NCBI RefSeq assembly: GCF_037975245.1
Contig: NC_092583.1
Coordinates: forward strand, 11,487,764 to 11,551,763
DNA from: Apostichopus japonicus
Taxonomy: Eukaryota; Echinodermata; Holothuroidea; Aspidochirotida; Stichopodidae
DNA length: 64,000 bases
Direction: 5' to 3'
The notes under the pieces were generated by a model that saw only the letters and a program-made list of their open reading frames with translations, made no database searches and had not been told where the DNA came from. This document shows, piece after piece, positions 12,621 to 28,200 of this stretch (its first letter is position 1; the number at the start of each line of letters is the position of its first letter). A program made the position numbers and the translations under genes.

Positions 12621-14480
12621 ATGTTTATAACTTGCAATGAGGGAATCCATTTATAGCCATCTTAGTTTGTTCGGTGCCCAGTCAGAAGACTGCACTACCT
12701 TGCAAAACGGATGCAAGCAGGGGATTATTCTTGCCCAAGTCGTTTATGATAACTCTTTTTCTCGCGTGCAACTGTATATGCCTCAGAGTCCGTTTCTGCT
12801 TGCCCACTGTATTATGCATGCCGGAGGATCTGTCCGATACAAACTTGTATCAATCGAAAGCGTTGCTGCGGGCGTTCTCTGGGCAGTACAGCAAATAGAT
12901 ACGGGAAAATAGCTTTGTGAAAAAGAAAGGTACCGGTACACTAGGATGTTCATACTAGGGTCTTAACAAGACTACCAGGGGACCACGCCCCTAGTTCCAT
13001 TTTGATAGAAATTCGCAGGAATGGGATTTTCAAGAGAATTTCGGCCATTTATGAATAATTACATAGGTAACAAAATAACGGGAAAATGACTGGGGAAACT
13101 TTTAGCAGTGCAAGAGAACGATGGAATTTTTTTGTTATGATACTTAGCAAGTCAAAACTAATGAACTCCAGCACTGATATGAGATTTTAGGACAAAACAG
13201 GACCAAACAAAATTCATCAAAAATCAACCCCCAAAAAAGCTGCTATATAAGGGGAATAGAATCGTTGAACTGGTTTATGGAAGTGACTGGACTTCTCGAA
13301 GGTTCTTTAATCAAGAAGCAGGCTGGTATGAAAAAGTCTCTTCTGAAACCCAATCATATACTGATCTTTAATAACGATCAACGGCAATTTTACCTTGAAA
13401 TTGAAGATTATTATCTCGATAGGTTGTTAGGAGCTTCTATCCGAAGACGAGGTCAGGTTACACTATTTTGCACTATATGTTAAAAATACCAGCAAGTCTC
13501 TTTAATCTATTCAGGAAAAGTTGAGGTCAGTCACAAATCCCTCCTCCGTAAATACAATACTATAGCCCACTCAATGAGGCAATCAACATGACGTACAATT
13601 TTCGTTAAAAAACCAATGGTAGTTGTACCGTGGGCAGAAGATTGTTGCACAGTGCTGGAAACATGTTTCGAAGTTGGGTTTCTTAACAATTCCCAACTAT
13701 CATCATTGTGAATACGATGATTTTTTTCTTCTATGGTTTTATCCTTCATTGCGCCTCTAATCTTTGCAAGAATGTTACCAGTTTAACGTTACATGTGGCT
13801 TTTAAGTAGGCTAAGGGTTCAGTTGGAAGTTATGAGTCATGAGTTACATAAGATCTACAAGCAAAAATGTGCCAACTCTTGCTTGTCACTGTTGTTATTA
13901 GAATATGGGCTCATCGTAGCCCACAACAATCAGACGAAACCCAAAGACAATACTATAGAACTGCATTTTGCATTCAATTACGCAGTATTGTAATACGCGT
14001 GGATTGCTTGCAATATTAAGAAGTTGTCCACGGTGTTATATTTTGGGCGGACAACACACCAGCATGAGTTAAGTCATGTAGGTACTACAAGGTGAGGGCG
14101 CTTGTGAGCGCCGAGACAGGCTCAGAATAAGTTGGCTACGCAGTTAGCCTCTGACACTGCAAATGTAAATAGACTATATGAAACTTTAAGTTTCAACGTC
14201 CAGTCATGAAGGTATCGTTCACTTGGCCAGTAATGCCAATACTGTGGCCTCGCACGCGCATTACAACAATTAGGCTACTCTTCCCGAGATGGGTATTTTC
14301 CGGCCCCATGTAAGGAGCCTGGCTTCAAACGAAGAGCAGTCGCGAAAAATGCGATGCATGGATATTCAGGTATATTATTTCACACTACACTTATACGCGT
14401 ACTTTGACGATACTTCAGATTAAGCCAATCGTACAGATTTGGTCACCGCAACATTCTATTACTAACTGCGCATTCATCAA
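12621..14480. other. gene-free stretch
   Basis: Several open frames of 60-90 codons occur (for example 12637-12912 and 13265-13483), none with recognisable domains, splice context or codon signal. No RNA gene is seen. Confidence 0.45.
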
Positions 14481-14509
14481 TTTTCAATACAGCTTAACCT
14501 ATCATATAT

Positions 14510-14618
14510 CACAAAGGTCCAGGGTTCGATTCCTACCTTCACCTGATGGGGTCTCAAAAGGACGCCGAAACTGGTAGTGAAGTGGACTTTTTCTGGAGTG
14601 TTGTCCTTTATCAATTTA

Positions 14619-14622
<4 letters not shown>
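14510..14622 (+). repeat. decayed tRNA-derived SINE ending in (AT)n
   Basis: A B box (GGTTCGATTCC, 14523-14533) is followed by a body (GACGCCGAAACTGGTAGTGA...) and then the 14623-14676 AT tract. The A-box half is not recognisable. Confidence 0.4.
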
Positions 14623-14679
<57 letters not shown>

Positions 14680-14707
14680 AATATGTATGCGTGTGTGTGT
14701 GTGTGTA
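14623..14707. repeat. (AT)n followed by (GT)n
   Basis: About 27 AT units to 14676, then a GTGTGTGTGTGTGT patch. Confidence 0.95.
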
Positions 14708-15406
14708 TATGTGGGACATGCAAAGCCGTATGTCAAGTACATTTCATTTACAGTTAGTTACAACGTCGTTACAACGTGTAAGTTGTCGCAACTTTAGGTC
14801 GAAGGTCAGATTCCAGTCATCAATCATTAAAATGTTTTCCAAACTTGAACTTAGAAATACTAGCTACTTGTTTATTTTACACAAAGGGCATGGTAACCTC
14901 GGAGACACCTGTGTGGCGCTGCCCGTAAGATCAAAATCAGTAATCCCATTAGGGTATAACAGATGTTGAAAACAGCATTGATAAATCCGATTGAGTTAGC
15001 AATTATTGGTATACTCTATGAATCAAGAGAATCTAGTTTTTATGATTATTTTTTTTTATTGTCCGTGTAAGACTGCTGTTATCGGTGCCATCTGGACCCT
15101 TACTGTGTCTACAAAGATGTTAGCGTCACCCGTGACACGATTTTCATCGGATTTGTCTGTCTGCTTATATAACATAGTTTATCAAGTCATCATCCAGAGC
15201 TAACTCCATTATGGTAATCAAACAGGTTTTTATATATGCCCCCTTTTCTCTGTAACTGATATCCCAAGTTACTGTTCATCGTTCGGCTTTGTCGTACTAC
15301 ATGTTTCATTGATTTTTTGTTTACATTTCATAAAACCATTGAGTATTTTCTCACGTCTGGGAGATGAACGTTGCATGGTTGGCCATGAGTGTCATAACGT
15401 TCTGTT

Positions 15407-17188
<1,782 letters not shown>

Positions 17189-18062
17189 ACAAGCGGCAAA
17201 CCCTCATGCAACAATGACAAAATCCTCAAGGATCGGGGGAACAAACCCCCCCGTGCATAGAGTGGGAAGTATCCAAGCATCGAGGGACAAAACATTAGCC
17301 AACAAGAGACACTGGACCATCAAACAACAAGGGACAGATCCAGGAGGTAGGAAGTTTCCAAAAGTGGGGGGGGGAGGGGCACAACATCAGAGGGGCACTT
17401 TCCCATTCCACAGCCACCACTCGTTATGCCATAAACCGAAACACACCGGTCATATCACTAAAATATATATGATGTGTTAGTATGCCTATCAATACTATTT
17501 ATTGAGATGCCATTTTAGAAATAGCATGTACAGACTAAAAAATAAATTATTAAAATAAAATATTAAAATTAACAAAGGCTTAAGATATCCAAAAGACTCC
17601 TTCTTCATCAAAGGGGCACATTTTATTTGCCAGTAGGGCACATTGCTATTTTGGCAAAAAGTGGGGGCAGTGCCCCCCCCCCCCGGCTCTTACCCCCTGG
17701 ACAGATCCTCAGTACTCAAGCGATAACTGGTCATATCATCGGGGGCAAACCCTGAAGTAACAAGCGGCAAACTCTCATGCAACAAGGGAATAATCCTCAA
17801 GGATCGAGGGACAAACCCCCCCGTGCAGTCAAGGGAGAAGTATTCAAATCATCGAGGGACACACCATCAATCAATAACACACACTGGACCATCAAACAAC
17901 AAGGGACAGATCCTCAGTATAATCAAGCGACAACGTAAGTTCATATCATCGGGGACAAACCCCGAAGGAACAAGCGACAAACCCTCATGCAAAAAGGGAA
18001 CAATCCTCAACGATCGAAGGACAAACCCTCCTGCATCATGAGAGAAATATTCAATCAACAAA
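17189..18062 (+). repeat. ~205-210 bp tandem repeat, interrupted by a hAT MITE
   Basis: Landmark AAGCGGCAAA/AAGCGACAAA occurs at 17191, 17762 and 17972. The second spacing is 210 bp. The first is 571, or 204 after subtracting the 367-bp insertion (element plus duplication). About 2.5 units are present, each full of diverged GAGGGACAA-type words. Confidence 0.8.
17341..17699. mobile_element. hAT-type MITE (359 bp)
   Basis: It begins CAGGAGGTAGGAAG and ends CTTACCCCCTG (imperfect inverted ends, CAG...CTG). It is flanked by a perfect 8-bp duplication, GACAGATC, at 17333-17340 and 17700-17707. The 8-bp duplication is diagnostic of hAT elements. It has no coding capacity. Confidence 0.85.
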
Positions 18063-18966
18063 GGGACCAGATGTGAGTGCTGCAGTTCTTAAATTAGACC
18101 AGGAAGACAATTTGCACTAGCTTTTTAGTACGATCATGATATATATTTTTCCATTTCATATTAGCATATCTCCAAAGCCTTAGACGCGTCACCCCGCCCT
18201 CCAACCAACCAACATACACTCACACATATACATATACACACACAAATAACTCTCAGATGAATATGAATATGAATGCTTGAGTTTCCAACCAACAGGAATG
18301 TAGCCATTTGAAAGGTTCCATTGATACGTTAATCGAGAATGAGATCAGGAAAAGTGATTGAGTTTGCTACGGCCAACACTAGCTAGCCATTGGCACCCGA
18401 ACAGTGACGTCATGCAGTCACGTGATGTCTGGAATCCGTGACCGTTGCGACAAATTACGAGTAACTAGTTGTGTATAGTGAGCAACACCTTGTTCTGTTG
18501 GCAGTATCAATAACGTGCGGATATGGGGTAACCGCCAAGGGGAGATTTCTTACCGACACGGAACTGGAATATTTCCTGTAGATGAGCATTTTATCAGATA
18601 TATTTTCCTGTTCATTATGTTTCAATGAACTTACATAGGGTCACATGAACTAAATATATAGTTTTCTTACGTTCTTATACGTTCCCGCGAGGTCTGCATA
18701 CAACCAGAAATGCGTGGATCATCCCAATTGAATGCCCTCACTTTGCATAGGGTTAATATACAGCTTGCAATGTAAATATCGATAACAATAGCCAGAAATG
18801 TTGCTTTTGTTCAACAAACACTTATAAAAAAAGCTTCGAAATCTTGTTTGTTTGTTTTTTGGTGTTTTGCTCGGGCATGATTCGCGACTCCCTCCCCCCC
18901 CCCCCAATATTATTTGGCGACCTCTTTTGAGACGCGACCCCCGTTTTGGGAAGCGCTGCTCTAGAG
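18063..18966. other. gene-free stretch ending in a hAT-like terminus
   Basis: No gene seen. Immediately before 18959, GACCCCCGTTTTGGGAAGCGCTG looks like the right end of a further hAT element (CAGCGCTTCCCAAA on the other strand), whose left end I could not find. Confidence 0.4.
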
Positions 18967-19595
18967 CAGTGTTTCCCTAACATTATCCCCCCCCCCCCCC
19001 CCCCACGAACCTCCAGTGGATGTCAGAGTTGTCCACCAGCCCCCAACTTTTCGAGACACGATCTGAGTCATTATTATACTATAATACGCATAACAGTGCT
19101 TCGTAAGTTCATAGTGTAATATTGAACTGTATATCATGTTAAAAACAGGCTATTGACTGCATGTTGTCACTCAACAACAATTTTCAAGCATAAATTTATG
19201 CTAACTTTGCTTTGTGTCAGGCAAAATGGAGTCTGGAATTTCCAAAATAATAATAATTAATTTGGCCAACCTTTCAGTTACTTTTTCAGCTCTTTATCTT
19301 CACGACGTACTGTCATGTGTACACCAACTTCACCAAATCATGCGGTCTGTGTTTGTTTGATAATTCAGTTATTTAACACAAGCACGGTACGGTACTACTA
19401 TGCAACATATGCGTATGGAACGCGAACAGAGTTTGTCGATAGGTACGACTTTTGTACATTACTAAATTATATAATATATCAGAGTTTAGTTCAACAAAAA
19501 GTGCTCTAGTTTTGAATTTCAGAAATGTCTCACGAACCCCCTGGGATGGACTCACGCACCCCTGGGGTTCATTCACCCCAGTTAGGGAACCCCTG
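18967..19595. mobile_element. hAT-type MITE (629 bp)
   Basis: Inverted ends CAGTGTTTCCCTAAC and GTTAGGGAACCCCTG. The flanks are CTCTAGAG (18959-18966) and ATCTAGAG (19596-19603), an 8-bp duplication with one mismatch. The ends resemble the Charlie-like hAT type. No transposase frame. Confidence 0.85.
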
Positions 19596-20321
19596 ATCTA
19601 GAGGGTGCCATTCAATATGCCTTATAAATCATACCATTTACTGATTTCTCGCGGGGGTGATCGAGGGGCAAAGAAATAACAAAAGGACACTTATAGAATT
19701 CTCTTTAAATAATTAAAAAAAGAAACTGACGCACAAATTTTTACTTTTCAAGAGAATGAAATAACATGTGAATGATTTTTACTCTTATTTTTTTCCGGCC
19801 CGGCTCAATTTTCTAGTAACAAGTTTTCGGGTCGACCGCTTGAAATTTCAAAGACGGCCGAATTTACCGATTCAATATAACCACTTGTCATTGCTGTGAC
19901 GTCACACATGCTGAGTACCGACGAAAATAGTATTATCAAAGATAATATGACTCTCAAGTTTAACTTAATGATCTTCTCTTATATTCCATGATTCTGAATA
20001 AATTTTGATCAACATCATAGCACTAGATATTTCTCATTTTAAGTTGTTTGCCCATCGAATAAAAAATGTCAGTTTACTAGTTATGGGCAGTCAGAGCTCA
20101 TGAAACGCTCATACTCAGGCATCGTATAGCTTCTCCTACTGTTACAACAACCGATTGATTTTATCGATACGATCAAAGAATTCTTGTTGTCTACATGATC
20201 CATTGTTTTGTGCAGTCTCTAAACGTCTGTCGAAAACTGGATTTTTTGCACAATCAGGCCAAGAATGTGAAGAAAATGTTAATTTCACAAAATGATCTAT
20301 TGACGACGAAAGCAACCCAGT

Positions 20322-20402
20322 ATTGTGTAACGTTTGTACCCGTTATGTAAATGGGCAATTGCCCAAAGTGTGCATGCATGACCCGTTACTGACACACACA
20401 CT

Positions 20403-20471
<69 letters not shown>

Positions 20472-20549
20472 ATATAAGTGTGTGTGTCAGTAACGGGTCA
20501 CACTTTGGGCAATCGCCCATTTACATAACGGGTACAACGTTACACAATA
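20322..20549. repeat. long inverted repeat (hairpin) with (AT)n loop
   Basis: The arms 20322-20408 and 20466-20549 are complementary over about 80 bases (ATTGTGTAACG...CACACACACTTATATA), apart from an 8-bp ATGCATGC indel, a one-base indel and one substitution. The loop is an AT microsatellite. TA flanks both outer ends, so a Tc1/mariner-like foldback element is possible but not shown. Confidence 0.8.
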
Positions 20550-20650
20550 CCTCTGCATGGATCAGCGGTTTTCTTTTACCACTTTCTCGGTTACCTAGAA
20601 ACCAAATCCTGATTTGGATCTTTTACAGTAAAGCCACAGTATTGTTTTTC
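20545..20650 (+). repeat. paralogous empty site of the 22354-23454 insertion
   Basis: This stretch matches 22312-22353 joined to 23463-23525 almost base for base. It holds CCACTTTC only once (20579-20586), where the other copy holds it twice around the transposon. Confidence 0.9.
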
Positions 20651-20952
20651 ATCACATTATAGTTTTCAATATCGGTCGTTGGGATATTTTTGATACTTTG
20701 AATGACCAATCACATCCGACTAGTGACCGAAGTCATCTGAGGTCAACAAAATGGGAATAAACAAAATCTGATGAGGTATATACGGTACTTGAAAAGTTCA
20801 ATGCCAATGGGATGGTTAAAACATTTGTTTTCTCAATTAAGGAATTGTTATGATGATGGAAAATGGCCGTTCCATATTTCCTTTTGAGCTACCTGAATGA
20901 TACTAACTAAGGTTTTGAATGCTGGTACCACGTTGGAATTATATATTTGAGG

Positions 20953-22311
<1,359 letters not shown>

Positions 22312-22353
22312 CAATACCTCTGCATGGATCAGCGGTTTTCTTTTACCACTTTC

Positions 22354-23454
22354 CAGGCGCGGCGGAACGGAAAAATTATTGGGGGGGGGGGGGGGGGCTA
22401 ATGTGTGGAGACTATCTAAGCGGAGCGCCACCATCGGTTGGCGCGGAGCGTACAAGAACATTTTGGGTTTTTTCAAACCTCCAGATGGCCGGAAACGGCA
22501 CTTTCCGAGTGTTTTATGCTGCGAATACCTAGCCCTAAAATATGGGTCTCAAGCCTGCAATTTCTCAGATTGCACGTAAAAGTCTGTAAAAACATTGTAA
22601 TTTGTATATTCGATGGTTTTTTAAGAGAGTAGCTATTACTCGTAGTGTACTCGCAAAGATGTTTTGAGTGTAGTAAGGGCAGTGGCGGAGCTAGGGGTAT
22701 TGGTCAGGGAGGACAAGAATGGTCTGTAGGGGCGCTTTCGACACTATCTAAGCGGAGCGCCACCACAGGTTGGCGCGGAGCGTACAGAAATTTTTTGAGT
22801 AAAGATACTCCCTAGATTGCAGGAAATGACCCTTTCCGGGGCCTTGCTAATTTGCAGATAAACGGAGAATAAATAGGTGTCGTCGCCATTTTGTCGGAAA
22901 ATTACACCAACAGAATATGACAAATGTCAATAGGTATATGAGAGCGCAATAAAATAGTCAAAAATCGCGAATAAGTAAAAAGTAGTGAAAAGCTGAAAAG
23001 GGCGCCAGCAGTCCATTTGAGTCCGTCGGGGGGGGGGGGGGGATCCGCCCCTGACTGTATATATGGACGCTCCGCCACTAAGTAAGGGGATGTTGGAGAA
23101 CTGGCTGAAATGAGGCAAGTCATTGGCCTAAGACGAAGTTGTGTTACGCTTACCGGTACTCACACTCACTGCTTCCACTTTTCACGGGGCGTGAAGACGC
23201 GGTTGGGGTGACAATGTGGTCTATAGCCAGGGGACGGGCCGAGGGTCCCCCAGCAATTACTAAAATTATTACACCTATAGAGTATACGTGTGCATCGGAC
23301 AGATCGACAAGTATGCACTGAAAAATGGGCAGATGCACGTTTCGGAGCCTTGGTAAATATTGGGGGGGCTTATCATGCATTTGCCCCCTCAACTTTTTTA
23401 TTGGGGGGGGGGGGGCCTGAGCCCCCCCAAGCCCCCCCGGTTCCGCCGCCACTG
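22354..23454. mobile_element. hAT-type element (1,101 bp) carrying a nested hAT MITE
   Basis: The ends CAGGCGCGGCGGAACGG and GGTTCCGCCGCCACTG are inverted copies. The perfect 8-bp target duplication CCACTTTC lies at 22346-22353 and 23455-23462. Poly-G and poly-C tracts sit just inside each end. The internal 22680-23080 segment is a second, complete insertion. The empty paralogue at 20545-20650 confirms the boundaries. No transposase is encoded. Confidence 0.92.
22680..23080 (+). mobile_element. hAT-type MITE, copy 1 (401 bp), nested
   Basis: The ends are CAGTGGCGGAGC and GCTCCGCCACTA. The perfect 8-bp duplication AGTAAGGG lies at 22672-22679 and 23081-23088. A poly-G tract lies at 23029-23042. 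It is homologous along its length to 32968-33373 and 47711-48084, both in the opposite orientation. Confidence 0.93.
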
Positions 23455-23841
23455 CCACTTTCTCGATTACCTAGAAACCAAATCCTGATTTGGATCTAGT
23501 ACAGTAAAGCCGCAGCATTGTTTTTCTTTTTAACTTCTATTAACGATTTAAAACTTCATCATATCCCCCACCACACCGATCCCCTTTTTGTTGTTGTCTA
23601 TGAACGTATCCCTGGGGGGGGGGAGGGGGTACCGAAGATTCAAGTTCTGTCAGAAACTCAACGCCGATTAATGTAGTCAAATAGGTGGTGTCGTACCACA
23701 AGTTATTGCTCCATTGACTTACACAATGAGGTTGTCACTTTGGAACGCCACAAGGGAAAACTAGGTTTCAATTGACACGCACTACCCGCCAGTGCGCCAG
23801 TGCTTGCGCATAGTCTCGCTCCGTCTGCTCGCTCATAACCG

Positions 23842-23925
23842 GTGCTGTGGACGAGTGGTCAAAGGCGGTGGCATTCGAAGCAATGAGGCTTAGCAATGGG
23901 AAGGTCCCGGGCTCGTGGCCGTGTC
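23842..23925 (+). repeat. tRNA-Leu/Ser-like SINE remnant
   Basis: GTGGACGAGTGGTCAAAGG resembles an A box of a long-variable-arm tRNA, and GGTCCCGGGCTCG is a weak B box at a plausible distance. It cannot be folded as a functional tRNA. Confidence 0.35.
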
Positions 23926-24133
23926 TTAGTTATTAGGTGGGTTATTCGTCCAATAGCAATGTACGGTTTTTCCAACTGAAAAATGACTTTCTAAATTTGG
24001 AAAGATTCCAAATTTGAGTTAAAATGTTGAAGTGGAAGTAACCCGACGTGTTAGTTGTAATCCATAAGCCCTTCCTGTTTTTTCCACATTTGTGGTCGCT
24101 TAAAGCGTTGTAAAAATAAATGTTGCTGCTGAT

Positions 24134-24299
<166 letters not shown>

Positions 24300-24359
24300 T
24301 TTATTATTATTATTATTTTTATTATTATTATTATTACTATCATCATCATTATCAATTTA

Positions 24360-25007
24360 ATATCCAACTGTAACCAGTTCAGATTTTCTGCAATGCTTTC
24401 TATCGCCTTCAGATCTCTTTATTTCCACACCGTCTGTACTCTGATTTATGTTCTTTCATGGAGAAAACCCTTGATGATGACTGAAACGATGCCAATACAA
24501 GCACTGCATTGGTTCATTCTTGGTCATTTAAGTTTCCCTCTAACTTTTCGAGCGGATGTACGTTACTGCATGTAATTGTGGTATGATGCCTAAGATGACT
24601 ACCCAGAATGATGGGGTACTGCTACTATATTTCGTCCAGAGTTGCCAATATCATCGAGTTACAAGAGACCACTTACAAAGTTGAAAAAACTTAAATATAG
24701 ACCATTACTCATGTTTTTATTTGTTTGTGTTCCTTCAAAAAAATAATACATAACCTCATTTTGTTTTTAAATTTTGCAAACGAAACCTGATTATAGTTGA
24801 CGAAAAAAACATATTATTTGGTGCTCACTGCAATGAGCAGTGGAAACAATTGAGCTCAATTGTTATTGTTGGTTGGTGGGCTATTTACATGCATTCACCC
24901 TGCTCCTGGCGGTTAATGTTACAAGCAGACTACTTTCACGAAACATCATAAAGCAGTCGAAAAGGACAACAATGACCACTAAGCAAAGTCATGAGGGGTG
25001 AATATAA
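24360..25007. other. upstream region of the primase gene
   Basis: AT-rich, with no clear TATA box, CpG cluster or other promoter signal that I can support. A 5' non-coding exon may lie here. Confidence 0.4.
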
Positions 25008-25219
25008 ATGGCTTTCTACATAAAACCGGCTGATGGAGTCATATCACTAAGCAATCTGGAAAGATTTGGAAAAAAACGTTTGATATTCCTTCTCGCAATA
25101 TTGAGATGTGACGGAACGGAAAACTTCAAACGTTTGATCAGCAAACTTGAAACGACACTTGATTCCGATTGCCTTATTGAGGGTTCGAAGCGTGATAGAG
25201 CTTCCCACTTCCTACTCAG
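25008..25219 (+). CDS. PRIM2: PRIM2-like exon 1
   Basis: This exon encodes residues 1-70 plus two bases of codon 71. It begins MAFYIKPADGVISL, matching the FYLQPP..ISL start of the conserved PRIM2 N-terminal domain, and ends SHFLLR at CTCAG|GTGAAC. A TAA directly upstream in frame fixes the start. Confidence 0.88.
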
Positions 25220-28200
25220 GTGAACTATAAAGCTAAACGAAGAAAGAAAAGAAAATTGAGGCAAATGTGATAGATTAGGGACTTTGGGTCATTTTCGCGG
25301 AACTACTTCTGTATGGATTTTGTGTAAGCATTAAATTAGGTTAGACTAGGCCTGTGTTCCCCGGGTTAAATAAATTTGTGTACAGTACTATTGTTCAGTG
25401 ACAGAAATTTAAGCAAATATATTTCAGAATATGTTTGTTTCAGATCAGTAATTGTACTGCGAATGAACTCCCACATGAATTTAGCTTGCTACATAGCCTA
25501 CTACATATTGCTGCAACAATTGCTTCCAACCACAGCATGTTGTTAGGGTAAGGTTACAATTGTGTACATAGTCTCAATAAATACAGTACTGTACATGGCA
25601 GTGTTTGCACTCTCTAGTCATTTTTTTTTTGATGAGAGAGTGTATTGAAAATGGAAACCTTTCATTCCTATCATTGTTAAATGCCTTTGTCATAGTCTAT
25701 AGTACTCAGAAGTCTGTGCTGTTTCATTCACTTCGGTAGTAATTTAGAACATGTACAGTATGATCCTGTCAGTCCTCCAATATATCTTCTTAACTTAGCT
25801 GTACAGTAGATCATTGTGCCCGTATATGCAATGGCTGGTACAGTATGTTCTACTGTTTGATTGTTTTTAATTAAACCATTGAACTCCAATGAGGCCCTCC
25901 TGGATGATTTACTGCAAATATTTAAATATAATGAACTCTAATGCCTTGCCTATATCTGTTCTAGCCTTCACTTCCCTAAATCCTTGCTCATGTTTCTCCC
26001 AGTCCCACCTTATCTCCTCCCCTTTCTCCCATCTTCTCCTCCCCTGTCTCCCATCCTCTCCTCCCCGGTCTCCCATCCTCTCCTCCCCTGTCTCCCATCC
26101 TCTCCTTCCCTCTTCACATTAGAGGAAAGTTTTAAGTTCTCTAATGAATGGCTTCAACTTAGCTTGCTAACTTAAAATTCTCTCTTTTCTGTTTATATGC
26201 AGGCTTGTCTGTTGTGAAGATGTGGAAATGAAAGATTTTCTCTTACGAGCCGAGACAGAGCTCTTTTGTTATCGGTTTTCCAACATGAACACTTCAGAGC
26301 TCACACACATTCTGAAGTCTACCCATAAGTTTGTGTCGAGTTGCCTCGGTTTTCAATCCTGTGCCAAAGATGAAGCTTTATGTGACTTGTATATGACTTT
26401 TGAGATGATTTATGCATCAGTTGGTTCATGGAAGACTGTTGTCAAGAAATACATGAAGGATTGTACGAGGGAAACCTTCCAAATTCCATTTCAATTGGCT
26501 TTAAGCTTGATTGCCAGTCGTCAAATTCTTGTCACGAAAGGTCTGGCTCAAGTACCATTTTCGAAGTTACACGTCATCCTCTCCTATCTGTTCCGTTCTG
26601 TGTTATGCAAAGGATTGGAAAAAGCTGGAACAATATCTTCTACAAGTTTGTACAACGAAAAAAGAACAAGTGACCTTCTGCATAACTTAAGAATATTTTG
26701 CCAAAGGTTACTCGGTAAAACACAGACTGCAGCTTTATTCACAGGACAGGAAACTGCAATCACTTGTGATGAGATCAAGCAAGAGGCATATTTGTTCCCA
26801 CCTTGCATGTATTACCCATACAGAGTGTTGTTACAACGTCATCGCCTGAGACACCATTCCAGGGTAAGACAATATCAAGATTTGTAAAATATGACTTTAA
26901 AACTCTAGTCCAATCAGCTAAGTACTGTATATGTTTCGTTGAATTAAAAAATTGAAAAATTATAATTATTATTTTGTTGTAACTAAGATATTGCTCTCTT
27001 TGTCAATTGGTTAAGGTAAGACACATTTTATAGTCGATTTAATCATTTAAAATTTTTTTTTTTAACCGTGTCTTCCTTTCTTTATGTGGCTATTTTGGTA
27101 TTGAAGGATTAGGGTGGGGGGAGGGGGTGGGGAATGGTCGATGTAATCACCCCATCATAGCTGTTTGCTTTTAAAAGACACTTTTGTTCCTCTTAATAAA
27201 AAATGATTCTTTCTGAAACACTTTGATGGTGGCTAGTGCTTTCTATGGCAATATTTTCAAATCTCAGATTGGTAGAAAATTGGAAAAATTAAAAAGTTTA
27301 TCCCAGTTACCACTGCTTTTCCCCACCTCTCCCTTCCCTTCCCTTCCTTCTACACCCCCCTCGCACTGCCTCCCTTCATGTCCTCGCACAATCTCTTGGA
27401 AACCTGGTGTTTAAGAGACATTAGTTTTCAAATATCTTCTTGTAATCTCACTATGCTAATCGTTGAACCGTTATGAAGCCGTTATGTCACATTGTTTAAG
27501 TTTCACTGAAAGACTAAACCATTAAAAGGTAGGCTGTGGTTCTACACAACTGTTTGTTCATCTTCGACTGTACATATTATTTGTTTAAATACTGACAAGA
27601 CATGGTCTAACTTATTGAACCTTTCTCGACATCATTGCACCCTACTCTTCCTGACATGTTTTGATTGCATCGATTTTCTCTTCATTACCAGTCTTCCTTC
27701 ATTGCAAACTAAACAAGGCTTACTTATTTTCTTTCTCTATGACTGTTTAAATATCACTGACCTTGACTTAATTCTTTTCCAGATCCAGTTCACGCTGTTC
27801 CTTAAAGAAGTCGGTCTTCCCATGACCGAAGCGCTAACTTTCTGGAAACACGAGTACAGCCTTCCGGAAGTAGACAAGTCCGGAAAGGAGATCAACGGTG
27901 AACACTCCTGGCAGAAGGATAGAAAGAGATACACGTATAACATTCGCCATTTGTATGGACTGGAAGGATCCAAGATCGATTACAAGGCTCACAGTTGCAA
28001 ATTTTTACAGGTACTATTATCGTCTTTATCATTCACATCCAATCCAGTGCCCCCCACCCCCACACAACCACATCCCATCTCCCACCCACACCTCAGTAAC
28101 TCATCGATACAGAACCTATTTGTTACGGAAGTGTGTCTAAAGTATGTATGAATTTTTTGGTATGTATTTTAGACCCTCCTGCAAGCAGAACTTGCGAAAA

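Noticed and set aside
12637-12912. 91-codon plus-strand open frame
   Set aside because: It has some cysteines, but no domain pattern; an equally long overlapping frame exists.
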